Part shown: positions 1 through 6,466 of the stretch, one piece after another | How the letters are laid out: each line of letters opens with the position of its first letter | How positions within the stretch are numbered: the stretch's first letter is position 1 | Notes under the pieces: generated by a model | What the model was told of the DNA's origin: nothing | Database searches by the model: none | Seen by the model: the letters and a program-made list of their open reading frames with translations, nothing else | Position numbers and translations under genes: made by a program | Source of the DNA: Deltaproteobacteria bacterium | Lineage (GTDB): Bacteria; Desulfobacterota; Syntrophia; Syntrophales; UBA2210 | Direction of reading: 5' to 3' | Length of the DNA stretch: 39,034 nt | NCBI GenBank assembly: GCA_016933965.1 | Contig: JAFGTS010000027.1 | Location: 1 to 39,034 of the forward strand

Positions 1-1
1 G

Positions 2-85
2 CAATCACAAACGGTGGAGGATACCTTCTCACTGAAAGGCTCCACCAATGCCATCACGACGATGCTGAACGGATACGCCGGATAG
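2..85 (+). CDS. C-terminal fragment of an unidentified protein
   Basis: A reading frame open at the left edge of the window gives 27 residues ending in a TAG at 83-85; the last residues read MLNGYAG. A strong intrinsic terminator begins about 20 bases after the stop, which supports this frame as the true end of a gene rather than chance. The fragment is too short to assign a family, and the start lies outside the window. Confidence 0.5.
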   Translation, partial: QSQTVEDTFSLKGSTNAITTMLNGYAG

Positions 86-107
86 CCATCAGGCATCGGA
101 GAAGACG

Positions 108-148
108 AAAAAACTCCCCGTCGGGATGGTCCCGCGGGGAGTTTTTTT
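108..148 (+). terminator. Rho-independent terminator
   Basis: A 13-bp arm AAAAAACTCCCCG (108-120) pairs with CGGGGAGTTTTTT (135-147). An inner stem CGGGA/TCCCG (122-126/130-134) extends it around a TGG loop, and the downstream arm ends in a seven-T run. It probably ends the partial gene at the left edge. The A-run on the other side means it could also act on the opposite strand. Confidence 0.9.
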
Positions 149-206
149 ATTGGCAAACCGGGATTACGGATTACGAGTTACGGATCACGGATTATGATAC
201 CTCAAC

Positions 207-296
207 GTCATTACGAATCCACCGTGGCGGATGACGAAGTAATCTCAGGGTAATGCGATAAGATTGTCGCGCCCGCCTTCGGCGTTCTCCAATGAC
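207..296. repeat. MITE-like palindromic element, about 90 bp
   Basis: The element is bounded by GTCATT (207-212) and AATGAC (291-296), with inner AATCT/AGATT words (241-245/261-265) in inverted orientation. It resembles the widespread deltaproteobacterial GTCATTGCGA...AATGAC dispersed repeat (from memory), in a diverged form. No coding potential. No target-site duplication is obvious. Confidence 0.5.
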
Positions 297-309
297 ATCA
301 AGGTGGCAG

Positions 310-421
310 TAGTGTGCCGATTTATCGGCGTTTTTAAAGAATTACGGATTACGGATTAATGTCCTTTGCCACTGTGTCGCTTTGTCGCTTTGCCCCTTTG
401 TCGCTCTTTGAAATCCCCCTT
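310..421. repeat. Mosaic intergenic repeat block 1
   Basis: In order, this block holds the palindrome GCCGAT-TT-ATCGGC (316-329) followed by GTTTTTA, GATTACG words (341-358), CTTTGTCGC-like words (371-409) and a truncated C-box GAAATCCCCCT (410-420). The same modules recur in the same order in later blocks. A reading frame continuous with the next gene runs through the block from an ATG at 366, but that part is repeat-derived. Together with the terminator and the MITE-like element, this accounts for the gap 86-503. Confidence 0.75.
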
Positions 422-503
422 GTCGCGTCCTGAAACCGGTGATATAGAGACACGACAAACCCCTGAAACGGGGTCATTGATGTATGAGGATCGAGAAAAT
501 TTC

Positions 504-2111
504 ATGAAAAAAGCGTTCCTGATAGTCTGTATCGTTCTTTTCGCAGCGGGCGCGTATGCCGCCCTCGCGAGCGATTCGCCGGACGACCGATACGTGAACC
601 GGGGAAAGATGAGCCGGGCGGACCGGGAGGTCATCGAGGGCATACTCAACGGAATAGACCCCTCACGGCGGTATCCTCCCATCGACATCACCAATCCCCT
701 CGACGGGGCCCTCTTTCCGCGAGATATGGCTTCCCCCGACATTACCTGGCGGGACGAAAATCCCGGCTCGTTGCTCTGGCTGGTGAATGTTACCTTTGAC
801 AAATCGGAAGATACCATTACCTATGTTGCCGACAAACCTGTCTGGACGCCCGACCGGGAAGCCTGGGATACCATCAAGGAGCGCTCACGCAACGGCGGCG
901 CACGCATTACCGTTTTCGGCCTCGATACCCGGGGGGAATACATTATCACCGGCAGAGGTTCCATTTTGATCGCCACATCGGAGGACCCCGCGGGTGCCCC
1001 GCTCATGTACCTTCAGATGCCTCTTCCATTCGCTTACGCCCAAGCACATCCGGAAGAATTCCGCTGGTGCCTGGCCGACCTTTCCTCGTACACAAAACCG
1101 CCCGTGGTCCTGGAAGGAATGCCCGTCTGCGGCAATTGCCATTCCTTTTCAAAAAACGGTACGGTCCTCGGCCTTGACGTGGATTACCGGGGCGACAAGG
1201 GGGGCTATTTCCTGGCGGACGTAGCGGAGAACATGGCAGTGACGCCCGGACGGGTCATCAGCTGGGGCACGGCGACGCAGGAGATCACCGGTTCCCCCAC
1301 CTTCGGATTTTTCCCGAAGGTGTCGCCCGACGGAAGATATGTAGCTGCCACGGTCAGGGAAAAATCATTCTTCGTTCTGAGAAATGAAACGGCCTTTTCG
1401 CAGTTCTTCTTTCTTGCCGCCGGTTCCATCGCCTGGTATTCGCGGTCCGACGGGACCTTTCACCTGTTGCCCGGTGCCGCCGATCCGTCGTACGTCCAGA
1501 CCTGTCCCGACTGGAGCCCGGACGGGCGGTATGTCGTGTATTGTCGCTCTCCCGTTGATACGGACCTGGTGGCGATCGTCGACAGCAAGGTCCTCAGGAA
1601 CGTCGATCCCGAAATATCGCTCGCCGAGCTGAACGCGACCTACCGGATCACCTATGACCTCTACCGGATACCCTTCAACGACGGCAGGGGAGGGGACCCG
1701 GAACCCCTTGCCGGGGCGAGCGGCAACGGCATGAGCAATTACTTTCCCCGGCACTCCCCCGATGGGAAATGGATCGTCTTCTGCAAAGGTGCCAACGGAC
1801 TGGCCCTTGCGCCGGACAGCCGGTTGTGGATCGTGCCCGCCGGCGGGGGAACAGCGAGGGAACTCGGGGCCAACCGGGGGACAATGAACTCCTGGCACAG
1901 CTGGTCGCCCAACGGCCGATGGCTCGTGTTTTCGTCGAAGGACCAGGGGCCCTTCACGGTATTCTACCTCTGCCACATCGACGACGAGGGGCGGGACAGC
2001 GTCCCTGTGCTCCTGAGCCGCCTGAACGGCAGAAACCTCACCAACCTGGTCCCCGAATTCGGCAACGTGGCACCGGACGCCATCAGGCATATCGGGTTTC
2101 GGGATTCGTGA
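504..2111 (+). CDS. Secreted PD40/TolB-like beta-propeller protein with one CxxCH motif
   Basis: This 535-residue protein has an N-terminal signal peptide (MKKAFLIVCIVLFAAGAYA). Several PD40-type propeller signatures follow (SPDGRYVAA, WSPDGRYVVYC, HSPDGKWIVFC, WSPNGRWLVFSS), as in TolB-like propellers. A single CGNCH near residue 210 fits a covalent c-type heme site, so a periplasmic redox or binding role is possible, but no substrate can be named. The start at 504 is chosen because it begins the signal peptide and follows GAGGATCGAG. In-frame codons upstream from 366 translate intergenic repeat. The stop codon lies inside a repeat word (ATTCGTGAATCGGGA, 2104-2118), so the last residues may be repeat-derived. 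The gene appears monocistronic between repeat blocks. Confidence 0.8.
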   Translation: MKKAFLIVCIVLFAAGAYAALASDSPDDRYVNRGKMSRADREVIEGILNGIDPSRRYPPIDITNPLDGALFPRDMASPDITWRDENPGSLLWLVNVTFDKSEDTITYVADKPVWTPDREAWDTIKERSRNGGARITVFGLDTRGEYIITGRGSILIATSEDPAGAPLMYLQMPLPFAYAQAHPEEFRWCLADLSSYTKPPVVLEGMPVCGNCHSFSKNGTVLGLDVDYRGDKGGYFLADVAENMAVTPGRVISWGTATQEITGSPTFGFFPKVSPDGRYVAATVREKSFFVLRNETAFSQFFFLAAGSIAWYSRSDGTFHLLPGAADPSYVQTCPDWSPDGRYVVYCRSPVDTDLVAIVDSKVLRNVDPEISLAELNATYRITYDLYRIPFNDGRGGDPEPLAGASGNGMSNYFPRHSPDGKWIVFCKGANGLALAPDSRLWIVPAGGGTARELGANRGTMNSWHSWSPNGRWLVFSSKDQGPFTVFYLCHIDDEGRDSVPVLLSRLNGRNLTNLVPEFGNVAPDAIRHIGFRDS

Positions 2112-2322
2112 ATCGGGAAGTGACAAAGCGACAGAGCGACAAAGTGACAAAGGACAATAATCCGTAATCCTTTAAAAACGCCGATAAATCGGCAGACTAC
2201 AGTTCACTTACGTTCGATGTATTTGACACTTTGTTGCTTTGCTCCTTTGTCGCTTCCTGAAAATCCCCCTCAATCCCCCTTTGCAAAGGGGGACTTACGT
2301 ATTATCAGGCACCCAGGCACGT
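2099..2322. repeat. Mosaic intergenic repeat block 2
   Basis: In order: a GGGATTCGTGAATCGGG word overlapping the previous stop codon, GCGACAAAG-type words (2119-2153), TAATCCGTAATCC (2159-2171), the palindrome GCCGAT-AA-ATCGGC (2180-2193), CTTTG-type words (2229-2255), the C-box with dyad CCCCCTTTGCAAAGGGGG (2256-2300) and CAGGCAC words (2305-2322). It fills the gap between two convergent genes. The palindrome and the C-box dyad could form terminator-like hairpins. Confidence 0.75.
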
Positions 2323-2355
2323 TCCGTTCAGAGACGCCATGAAATTCGGATCGTT

Positions 2356-3099
2356 TCAGGGCAGCGTGAACCGCCAGGCACAGAACCACTCATCGGGGTG
2401 TGGATCGGGCGGGCAGCCCAGGCATTCCGTTCGGATCCGGGGATCGATCGCCTCGGCGAAACAGGAATATTCCACCAGCCCGGCCGACTTGCAGGGGTAA
2501 TCCTCGAGGCCGCGGCGTTTCCGCGCCGACTGGACCCGGCAGTCGTTCATCTGGAAAATGATGCTCTTCGGACCATCGTCAATGATGGACTGGACATTGA
2601 TCCGCGCGTACATGCGGAACCGGAGCGCCTTCTTCAACCCTTCAAGACCGGCGGCGTCGGGAAGTCCGAGGAGTTCCCTGATGGACCATGCTTCAAAGGG
2701 AGAAAAACGGGTCCAGCAGGAATCGTTGCACCGCTTGGCATCGTTCATGCCGTGGGCCTTCTCGACGGCCTGGAACCAGACACCGTCATTGGCGATCCAG
2801 TTGATGCCGAGATTGTTCGTCAGGTCCAGAAGCTTCTCACGGGGCATATCAAGGAGCGCCTTCGGGACCCCGTCCACCATCTCGAAACCGAACACCTTCG
2901 CCAGGCGGTTCATCTGGACGCCATAGGACTGGTCGCGGGCCGTTTTCATGATCTCCAGGGCCTTCTTCATCCCCATCTGGTGCTCCACTTCCATGAACCA
3001 GAGCGTATAATGGACAATGGTCCGATGAAACATATCGAGAACGTACCGGGCCAGTTCCTCCCGGCCGAGATCTTCCGGCTGTTCGATATTCCCTGTCAT
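2356..3099 (-). CDS. DUF6125-like protein
   Basis: This 247-residue, apparently cytosolic protein has no signal peptide or membrane segment. I recognise the DUF6125-type C-terminal block from memory: NDCRVQSARKRRGL, then DYPCKSAG, EYSCFAEAIDPRI, ECLGCPPDPHPDEWFCAW. It is rich in Cys and His and could bind metal, but no function is established that I know of. The N-terminal half is helical. The start at 3099 is preferred over an in-frame ATG at 3138 because AAGGAG lies seven bases upstream of it. The gene stands alone, convergent with the PD40 gene and divergent from the CoA-ligase-like gene. Confidence 0.75.
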   Translation of the reverse strand: MTGNIEQPEDLGREELARYVLDMFHRTIVHYTLWFMEVEHQMGMKKALEIMKTARDQSYGVQMNRLAKVFGFEMVDGVPKALLDMPREKLLDLTNNLGINWIANDGVWFQAVEKAHGMNDAKRCNDSCWTRFSPFEAWSIRELLGLPDAAGLEGLKKALRFRMYARINVQSIIDDGPKSIIFQMNDCRVQSARKRRGLEDYPCKSAGLVEYSCFAEAIDPRIRTECLGCPPDPHPDEWFCAWRFTLP

Positions 3100-3183
3100 G
3101 AGGTAACTCCTTTTCGTCGTGTTCGGAACATGCGCCACGGACTATATCACACATCGGTGCAGGAGGACAGTGCAAGTGCCTGT

Positions 3184-3446
3184 GTGCCTGATGAGTTCCT
3201 AAGTGCCTGAATGCGTAAAATCGGGATTCGGGAATCGGGAATTATTCGGCGGGTACGTTGTTTGGCCTATGTATGTAGTGTGCCGATTTATCGGCGTTTT
3301 TAAAAAAAGCACCCGATGAATCGGGCAACTACATTTCACTCATGTTCCATGTATTGAGCACTGTGTCGCTCTCTGAAAATCCCCCTCAATCCCCCTTTGC
3401 AAAGGGGGACTTCCGTATTACCAGGAACTCATGTACTCAGGCACTG
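3184..3446. repeat. Mosaic intergenic repeat block 3
   Basis: In order: GTGCCTGA-type words (3184-3217), a TCGGGATTCGGGAATCGGG word (3221-3239), a palindrome GCCGAT-TT-ATCGGC (3282-3295) followed by GTTTTTA, a second diverged palindrome CCCGAT-GA-ATCGGG, CTGTGTCGC, the C-box with dyad (3371-3415) and CAGGCACT-type words (3421-3446). The left part (3221-3302) is closely similar to 24109-24197. The stretch after the second palindrome (ACTACATTTCACT...) matches the equivalent part of block 2. This fills most of the gap 3100-3531. Confidence 0.75.
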
Positions 3447-3464
3447 TGCTTTTCATCGCAATTG

Positions 3465-3493
3465 TTGACTTATCCCGGTGCCTCATGTAACGT
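3465..3493 (+). promoter_or_regulatory. Possible sigma70-type promoter for the CoA-ligase-like gene
   Basis: TTGACT (3465-3470) is separated by 17 bases from TAACGT (3488-3493), which is a weak -10. It lies 39 bases before the chosen start and just after repeat block 3, so this is unique sequence in the right place. The assignment is by pattern only. Confidence 0.3.
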
Positions 3494-3531
3494 TTCTTCG
3501 AATTCATCCATAGGTATCATTGAGGAGGGAT

Positions 3532-4965
3532 ATGGAAACGAACGCCACGCTTGAGGTCTTTCTCAATCCAGCATCGGTAGCGGTTATCGGGGCCAGCGAG
3601 CGGCCCGGTTCATGGGGGTCCTTTATTACCGGCAGCCTGCTGAGCGGGCGTTATCCCGGCAAACTGTACCCCGTCAATCCGCAGGCGGAGCAGGTATTCG
3701 GCATTCCCGCGGTCGGCCGCATAGAGGACATTGAAGGGAACATCGATCTCGCCGTCTGTGCCGTTTCGGAGAGATCCATCGAGGAAATAATCACTTCCTG
3801 CGGGCGCAAGGGGGTCCGGGGCCTTTCCATTATCACCGCCGGGTTCGGCGAGGCCCTCGCGGGGGGGAGAGCGCGGGAAGAGAAGCTCGCGGAGCTTGCC
3901 GGCTCTTTCGGGATGCGGCTTCTGGGGCCCAATATCAGCGGCACCTTTAATCTTCACGAGCAGTTCATCGCCGCCGGGTCTCCCAGCGAGCACCTCTACC
4001 CGACGCCGCTGGCGGGGGTCTGCCAGGGGGGATATGCCTTTTATGACCTGATCGCCGCGGCGAGTTTCCGGCACATGGGGGTGGGAAGCTTTGTTCATAC
4101 GGGCAATGAATGCGACCTGACGGTCACCGATTTTCTCGAGCACTTCGGCGGAAATGAGGCGGTGAAGGGCATTCTCATGTACCTGGAGACCATCCGTGAC
4201 GGGAAACGGTTTTTCGAGGTGGCCCGGACCGTCACGAAGAAAAAACCCATCGTGGTATACAAGGCGGGCCGGACGCCGGCGAGTGCCCGGGCCGCCCGGA
4301 GCCATACGGGAGCACTGGCCGGAAAGGCGGAGATCTACGAAGGCTTTTTCCACCAGGCGGGCATCATTCTTTCGCCGGCGATGGAACTTCTGGTCCCGCT
4401 GGGGCACGCTCTCATTGAACGGCCGCCCATGAAAGGCAGACGGGTCGCGGTTGTTACCGTCGGGGGTTCCTGGGGTGTTGCCCTTTCCGATACCCTTGAG
4501 GAAACGGGACTCTTCGTACCCGAGCTGAGCGGTTCTTTACAGGACTTGTTGCGGTCACTCGGTATGCCGCCCAGGGCGTCGACGAAGAATCCCGTCGATA
4601 TCGGCGCGGCGGGCTTCATATTCTCCGTTGAAAATCTGGTGGAGCTAGGCCGCGTGATCCTGAACTCCGGCGAAGTGGACGCCATGATCCTCCACGGTTT
4701 CGGGCGGCCCGGGATGGTGACGGAAGAAACACCGGAATCGATGAGAATGTACGCGGAAATTGAGAAATCGGTCATCCGGGGCTATGCGGCCCTTCAGGAG
4801 GAGACCGGCTTCCCCGTTCTCATCGGGAGCCATTACGCCCCCTGGGAGAGCCAGGTCATCCATGACCTGAACCATGAAGGCATCAGGATATTCAATCGCC
4901 TGGACGATACGGCGCGCCTTCTTCTGCTCATGCACCGGTGGTGGGAAGTGGGGTGCCGCCGGTAG
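3532..4965 (+). CDS. NDP-forming acyl-CoA synthetase-like protein, alpha-type
   Basis: This 477-residue cytosolic protein starts with a CoA-binding Rossmann-like domain (NPASVAVIGASERPGSWG near residues 13-30). A succinyl-CoA ligase-like region follows, with RSHTGALAGK, whose His matches the phosphorylated His of ADP-forming acetyl-CoA synthetases. The length fits the alpha subunit alone; no ATP-grasp (beta) domain follows, and none is encoded next door. Such enzymes couple acyl-CoA cleavage to ATP formation or the reverse. Whether this protein is active without a partner in the window is unknown. The start at 3532 follows a strong GAGGAGG. The SDR gene follows with an 8-base gap, so the two are likely co-transcribed. 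Confidence 0.8.
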   Translation: METNATLEVFLNPASVAVIGASERPGSWGSFITGSLLSGRYPGKLYPVNPQAEQVFGIPAVGRIEDIEGNIDLAVCAVSERSIEEIITSCGRKGVRGLSIITAGFGEALAGGRAREEKLAELAGSFGMRLLGPNISGTFNLHEQFIAAGSPSEHLYPTPLAGVCQGGYAFYDLIAAASFRHMGVGSFVHTGNECDLTVTDFLEHFGGNEAVKGILMYLETIRDGKRFFEVARTVTKKKPIVVYKAGRTPASARAARSHTGALAGKAEIYEGFFHQAGIILSPAMELLVPLGHALIERPPMKGRRVAVVTVGGSWGVALSDTLEETGLFVPELSGSLQDLLRSLGMPPRASTKNPVDIGAAGFIFSVENLVELGRVILNSGEVDAMILHGFGRPGMVTEETPESMRMYAEIEKSVIRGYAALQEETGFPVLIGSHYAPWESQVIHDLNHEGIRIFNRLDDTARLLLLMHRWWEVGCRR

Positions 4966-4973
4966 GAGCGTTT

Positions 4974-5834
4974 ATGGCTGAAGTCAATTACTCGGATCGC
5001 ACCGTCTTCATAACGGGAGGATCGAGCGGTATCGGCCTCGCGGCGGCGAAGCTGCTCGCGTCGCGGGGAGCCCCCGTCGTGATCTTCGCCCGGGGCGAAG
5101 CGAGGCTCGAAACCGCGGCGGCGGCGATCCGGGAATGTTCCCCGTCACTGGCTCAAACCTGTGCCTGGCGGCAGCTTGACGTAACCCGGGATGATGATGT
5201 CCTCCGGACGATGATCCATGCCGTGGATGATTTCGGTGCCCCCCGGATACTGATAAACAGCGCCGGGTTCAGTTATCCCGATTATTTCGAGAACATAACG
5301 GCGGAAAAGTTCGACGAGACGATCCGAACCAATCTGCATGGGACCAGAAATACGATCCATGCCCTGCTTCCTGCCATGAAGGTTCGGGGCGGAAATATCG
5401 TCAACATATCGTCACTCGCGGGGCTGGTCGGCATTTTCGGCTATACGGCTTACTGTGCGGCGAAGTTCGCCGTTATCGGTTTTTCAGAGTCGCTGCGGAG
5501 CGAAGTGAAGCGCCATCACATCACCGTTTCCGTCCTCTGCCCTCCCGATACCGATACGCCCATGCTGGCAGAGGAAAACAGGACAAAACCGCCGGAAACA
5601 CGTGCCATAGCGGGGAATGCCGGCGTTATGACGCCTGAAGAGGTAGCCCGTGTCATGATCAGGGGAATGGAGAAGGGGACATTCATCATAATACCGGGCC
5701 TCGAGGGGAAGCTGCTGTATTATGCCCGTCGTTTTTTCCCGGCGATCGTCGACTCCGTCATGGATCGCGCCGTCCGCTCGGTATCCCGCGACGAAGGCCG
5801 GAAAGACCGGTCAGGGACGCCATCTGAAAAATGA
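4974..5834 (+). CDS. Short-chain dehydrogenase, 3-ketodihydrosphingosine reductase-like
   Basis: This 286-residue classical SDR has a TGGSSGIG nucleotide-binding loop (14-21), NSAG in the central fold, a catalytic Ser in IVNISSLAG and the YCAAK active-site pair. The segment CPPDTDTPMLAEENRTKP resembles the corresponding stretch of 3-dehydrosphinganine reductases (family knowledge), so the substrate may be a long-chain ketone. The C-terminus carries a hydrophobic or amphipathic stretch (IIIPGLEGKLLYYARRFFPAIV) that could touch the membrane. The start at 4974 has AGGAG five bases upstream, overlapping the stop of the previous gene. Substrate assignment by similarity is tentative, since no other sphingolipid gene is visible. 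Confidence 0.8.
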   Translation: MAEVNYSDRTVFITGGSSGIGLAAAKLLASRGAPVVIFARGEARLETAAAAIRECSPSLAQTCAWRQLDVTRDDDVLRTMIHAVDDFGAPRILINSAGFSYPDYFENITAEKFDETIRTNLHGTRNTIHALLPAMKVRGGNIVNISSLAGLVGIFGYTAYCAAKFAVIGFSESLRSEVKRHHITVSVLCPPDTDTPMLAEENRTKPPETRAIAGNAGVMTPEEVARVMIRGMEKGTFIIIPGLEGKLLYYARRFFPAIVDSVMDRAVRSVSRDEGRKDRSGTPSEK

Positions 5835-5836
5835 CT

Positions 5837-5864
5837 TTGTCTTTTCCGGGAAAGCCTTTATAAT
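5837..5864 (+). promoter_or_regulatory. Sigma70-type promoter of the ferredoxin-AOR operon
   Basis: TTGTCT (5837-5842), a 16-base spacer and a perfect TATAAT (5859-5864). It sits just after the SDR stop codon and about 180 bases before the ferredoxin start, so the transcript would have a leader of about 175 nt containing the dyads annotated next. Confidence 0.6.
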
Positions 5865-5882
5865 ACTTTCTCATATTGCGTG

Positions 5883-5947
5883 TCATGACAATCGGGGGAT
5901 TGAGATGAAACTCTCATTGTCATGATATGTGCGATCTCCATGGAGAT
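5883..5947 (+). promoter_or_regulatory. Leader hairpin and 14-bp palindrome upstream of the ferredoxin-AOR operon
   Basis: TCATGACAA (5883-5891) pairs with TTGTCATGA (5917-5925), enclosing an inner stem TGAGA/TCTCA (5901-5905/5912-5916). Close behind is the perfect palindrome ATCTCCATGGAGAT (5934-5947). Both lie in the predicted 5' leader. They could be an operator pair or part of a cis-regulatory RNA. Because AOR needs a tungsten or molybdenum pterin cofactor, a cofactor riboswitch is one possibility, but I could not match a known consensus by eye. Confidence 0.4.
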
Positions 5948-6046
5948 AAACGATCTCACATCCGTCAGTGTTCCGTACCCCCGGTGCTTGTTTCCCCTTT
6001 CACGCAGGACAGGAAGGACTGAAAAACACGGGAAAGGAATAGCATC

Positions 6047-6466
6047 ATGAGACTGGCCGTACTGGAAACGGAAAAATGTATCGGCTGCCAGAACTGCATG
6101 TTTGCCTGCTCGCGGAGGCAGAACGAAGCGGGACTCGTCAAGTCCTGTATCGGTGTCCGTTCCATCGGCGGTATGGAGCGGGGATTTACCGTCATTGTCT
6201 GCCGGGCCTGCGAGGACCCTCCCTGCGCCAAGGTCTGCCCCACCGACGCCCTCACACCGAGAGAGGGCGGCGGCGTCAATATCGATATGGAAAAGTGTAT
6301 CGGCTGCCGGCGCTGCCAGGATGCCTGTATCATCGGGGCCGTGTTCTGGAACGATGAGATAAACAAGCCGATGATCTGCATACACTGTGGTTTCTGCGTC
6401 AACTTCTGCCCCCACGGCGTACTGGGCCTGGAGAAGAAAAAGGAGATCGAGTATGCTCAAAAATGA
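6047..6466 (+). CDS. 4Fe-4S polyferredoxin, AOR partner
   Basis: This 139-residue iron-sulfur protein resembles the electron-transfer subunits of DMSO-reductase/HycB type. Cysteine clusters occur as CIGCQNCMFAC (11-21), a CxxCxxxxCxxxCP-like group (CRACEDPPCAKVCP), CIGCRRCQDAC and CIHCGFCVNFCP, enough for about four 4Fe-4S centres. No Tat signal is visible, so it is probably cytosolic. The AOR gene starts inside its last 14 bases, so the two are translationally coupled. The protein most likely passes electrons between AOR and a ferredoxin or quinone-linked acceptor. AGGAA lies upstream of the ATG. Confidence 0.88.
   Translation: MRLAVLETEKCIGCQNCMFACSRRQNEAGLVKSCIGVRSIGGMERGFTVIVCRACEDPPCAKVCPTDALTPREGGGVNIDMEKCIGCRRCQDACIIGAVFWNDEINKPMICIHCGFCVNFCPHGVLGLEKKKEIEYAQK

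Noticed and set aside
366-503. N-terminal extension of the PD40 protein from an ATG at 366.
   Set aside because: The extra residues translate the repeat words and C-box, and the signal peptide starts at 504. The same reasoning removes long starts of the patatin and ExeA-like genes.
1365-2150. Minus-strand open frame of 261 codons under the PD40 gene.
   Set aside because: It begins in repeat sequence and is antisense to a protein with a signal peptide and propeller motifs.
2239-3210. Plus-strand open frame of 323 codons opposite the DUF6125-like gene.
   Set aside because: Its start lies in repeat block 2 and the rest is antisense to a gene with a strong ribosome site and family motifs.
5948-6046. 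A definite molybdenum or tungsten cofactor riboswitch.
   Set aside because: The gene context fits, but I could not match the known consensus by eye, so only the dyads are annotated.
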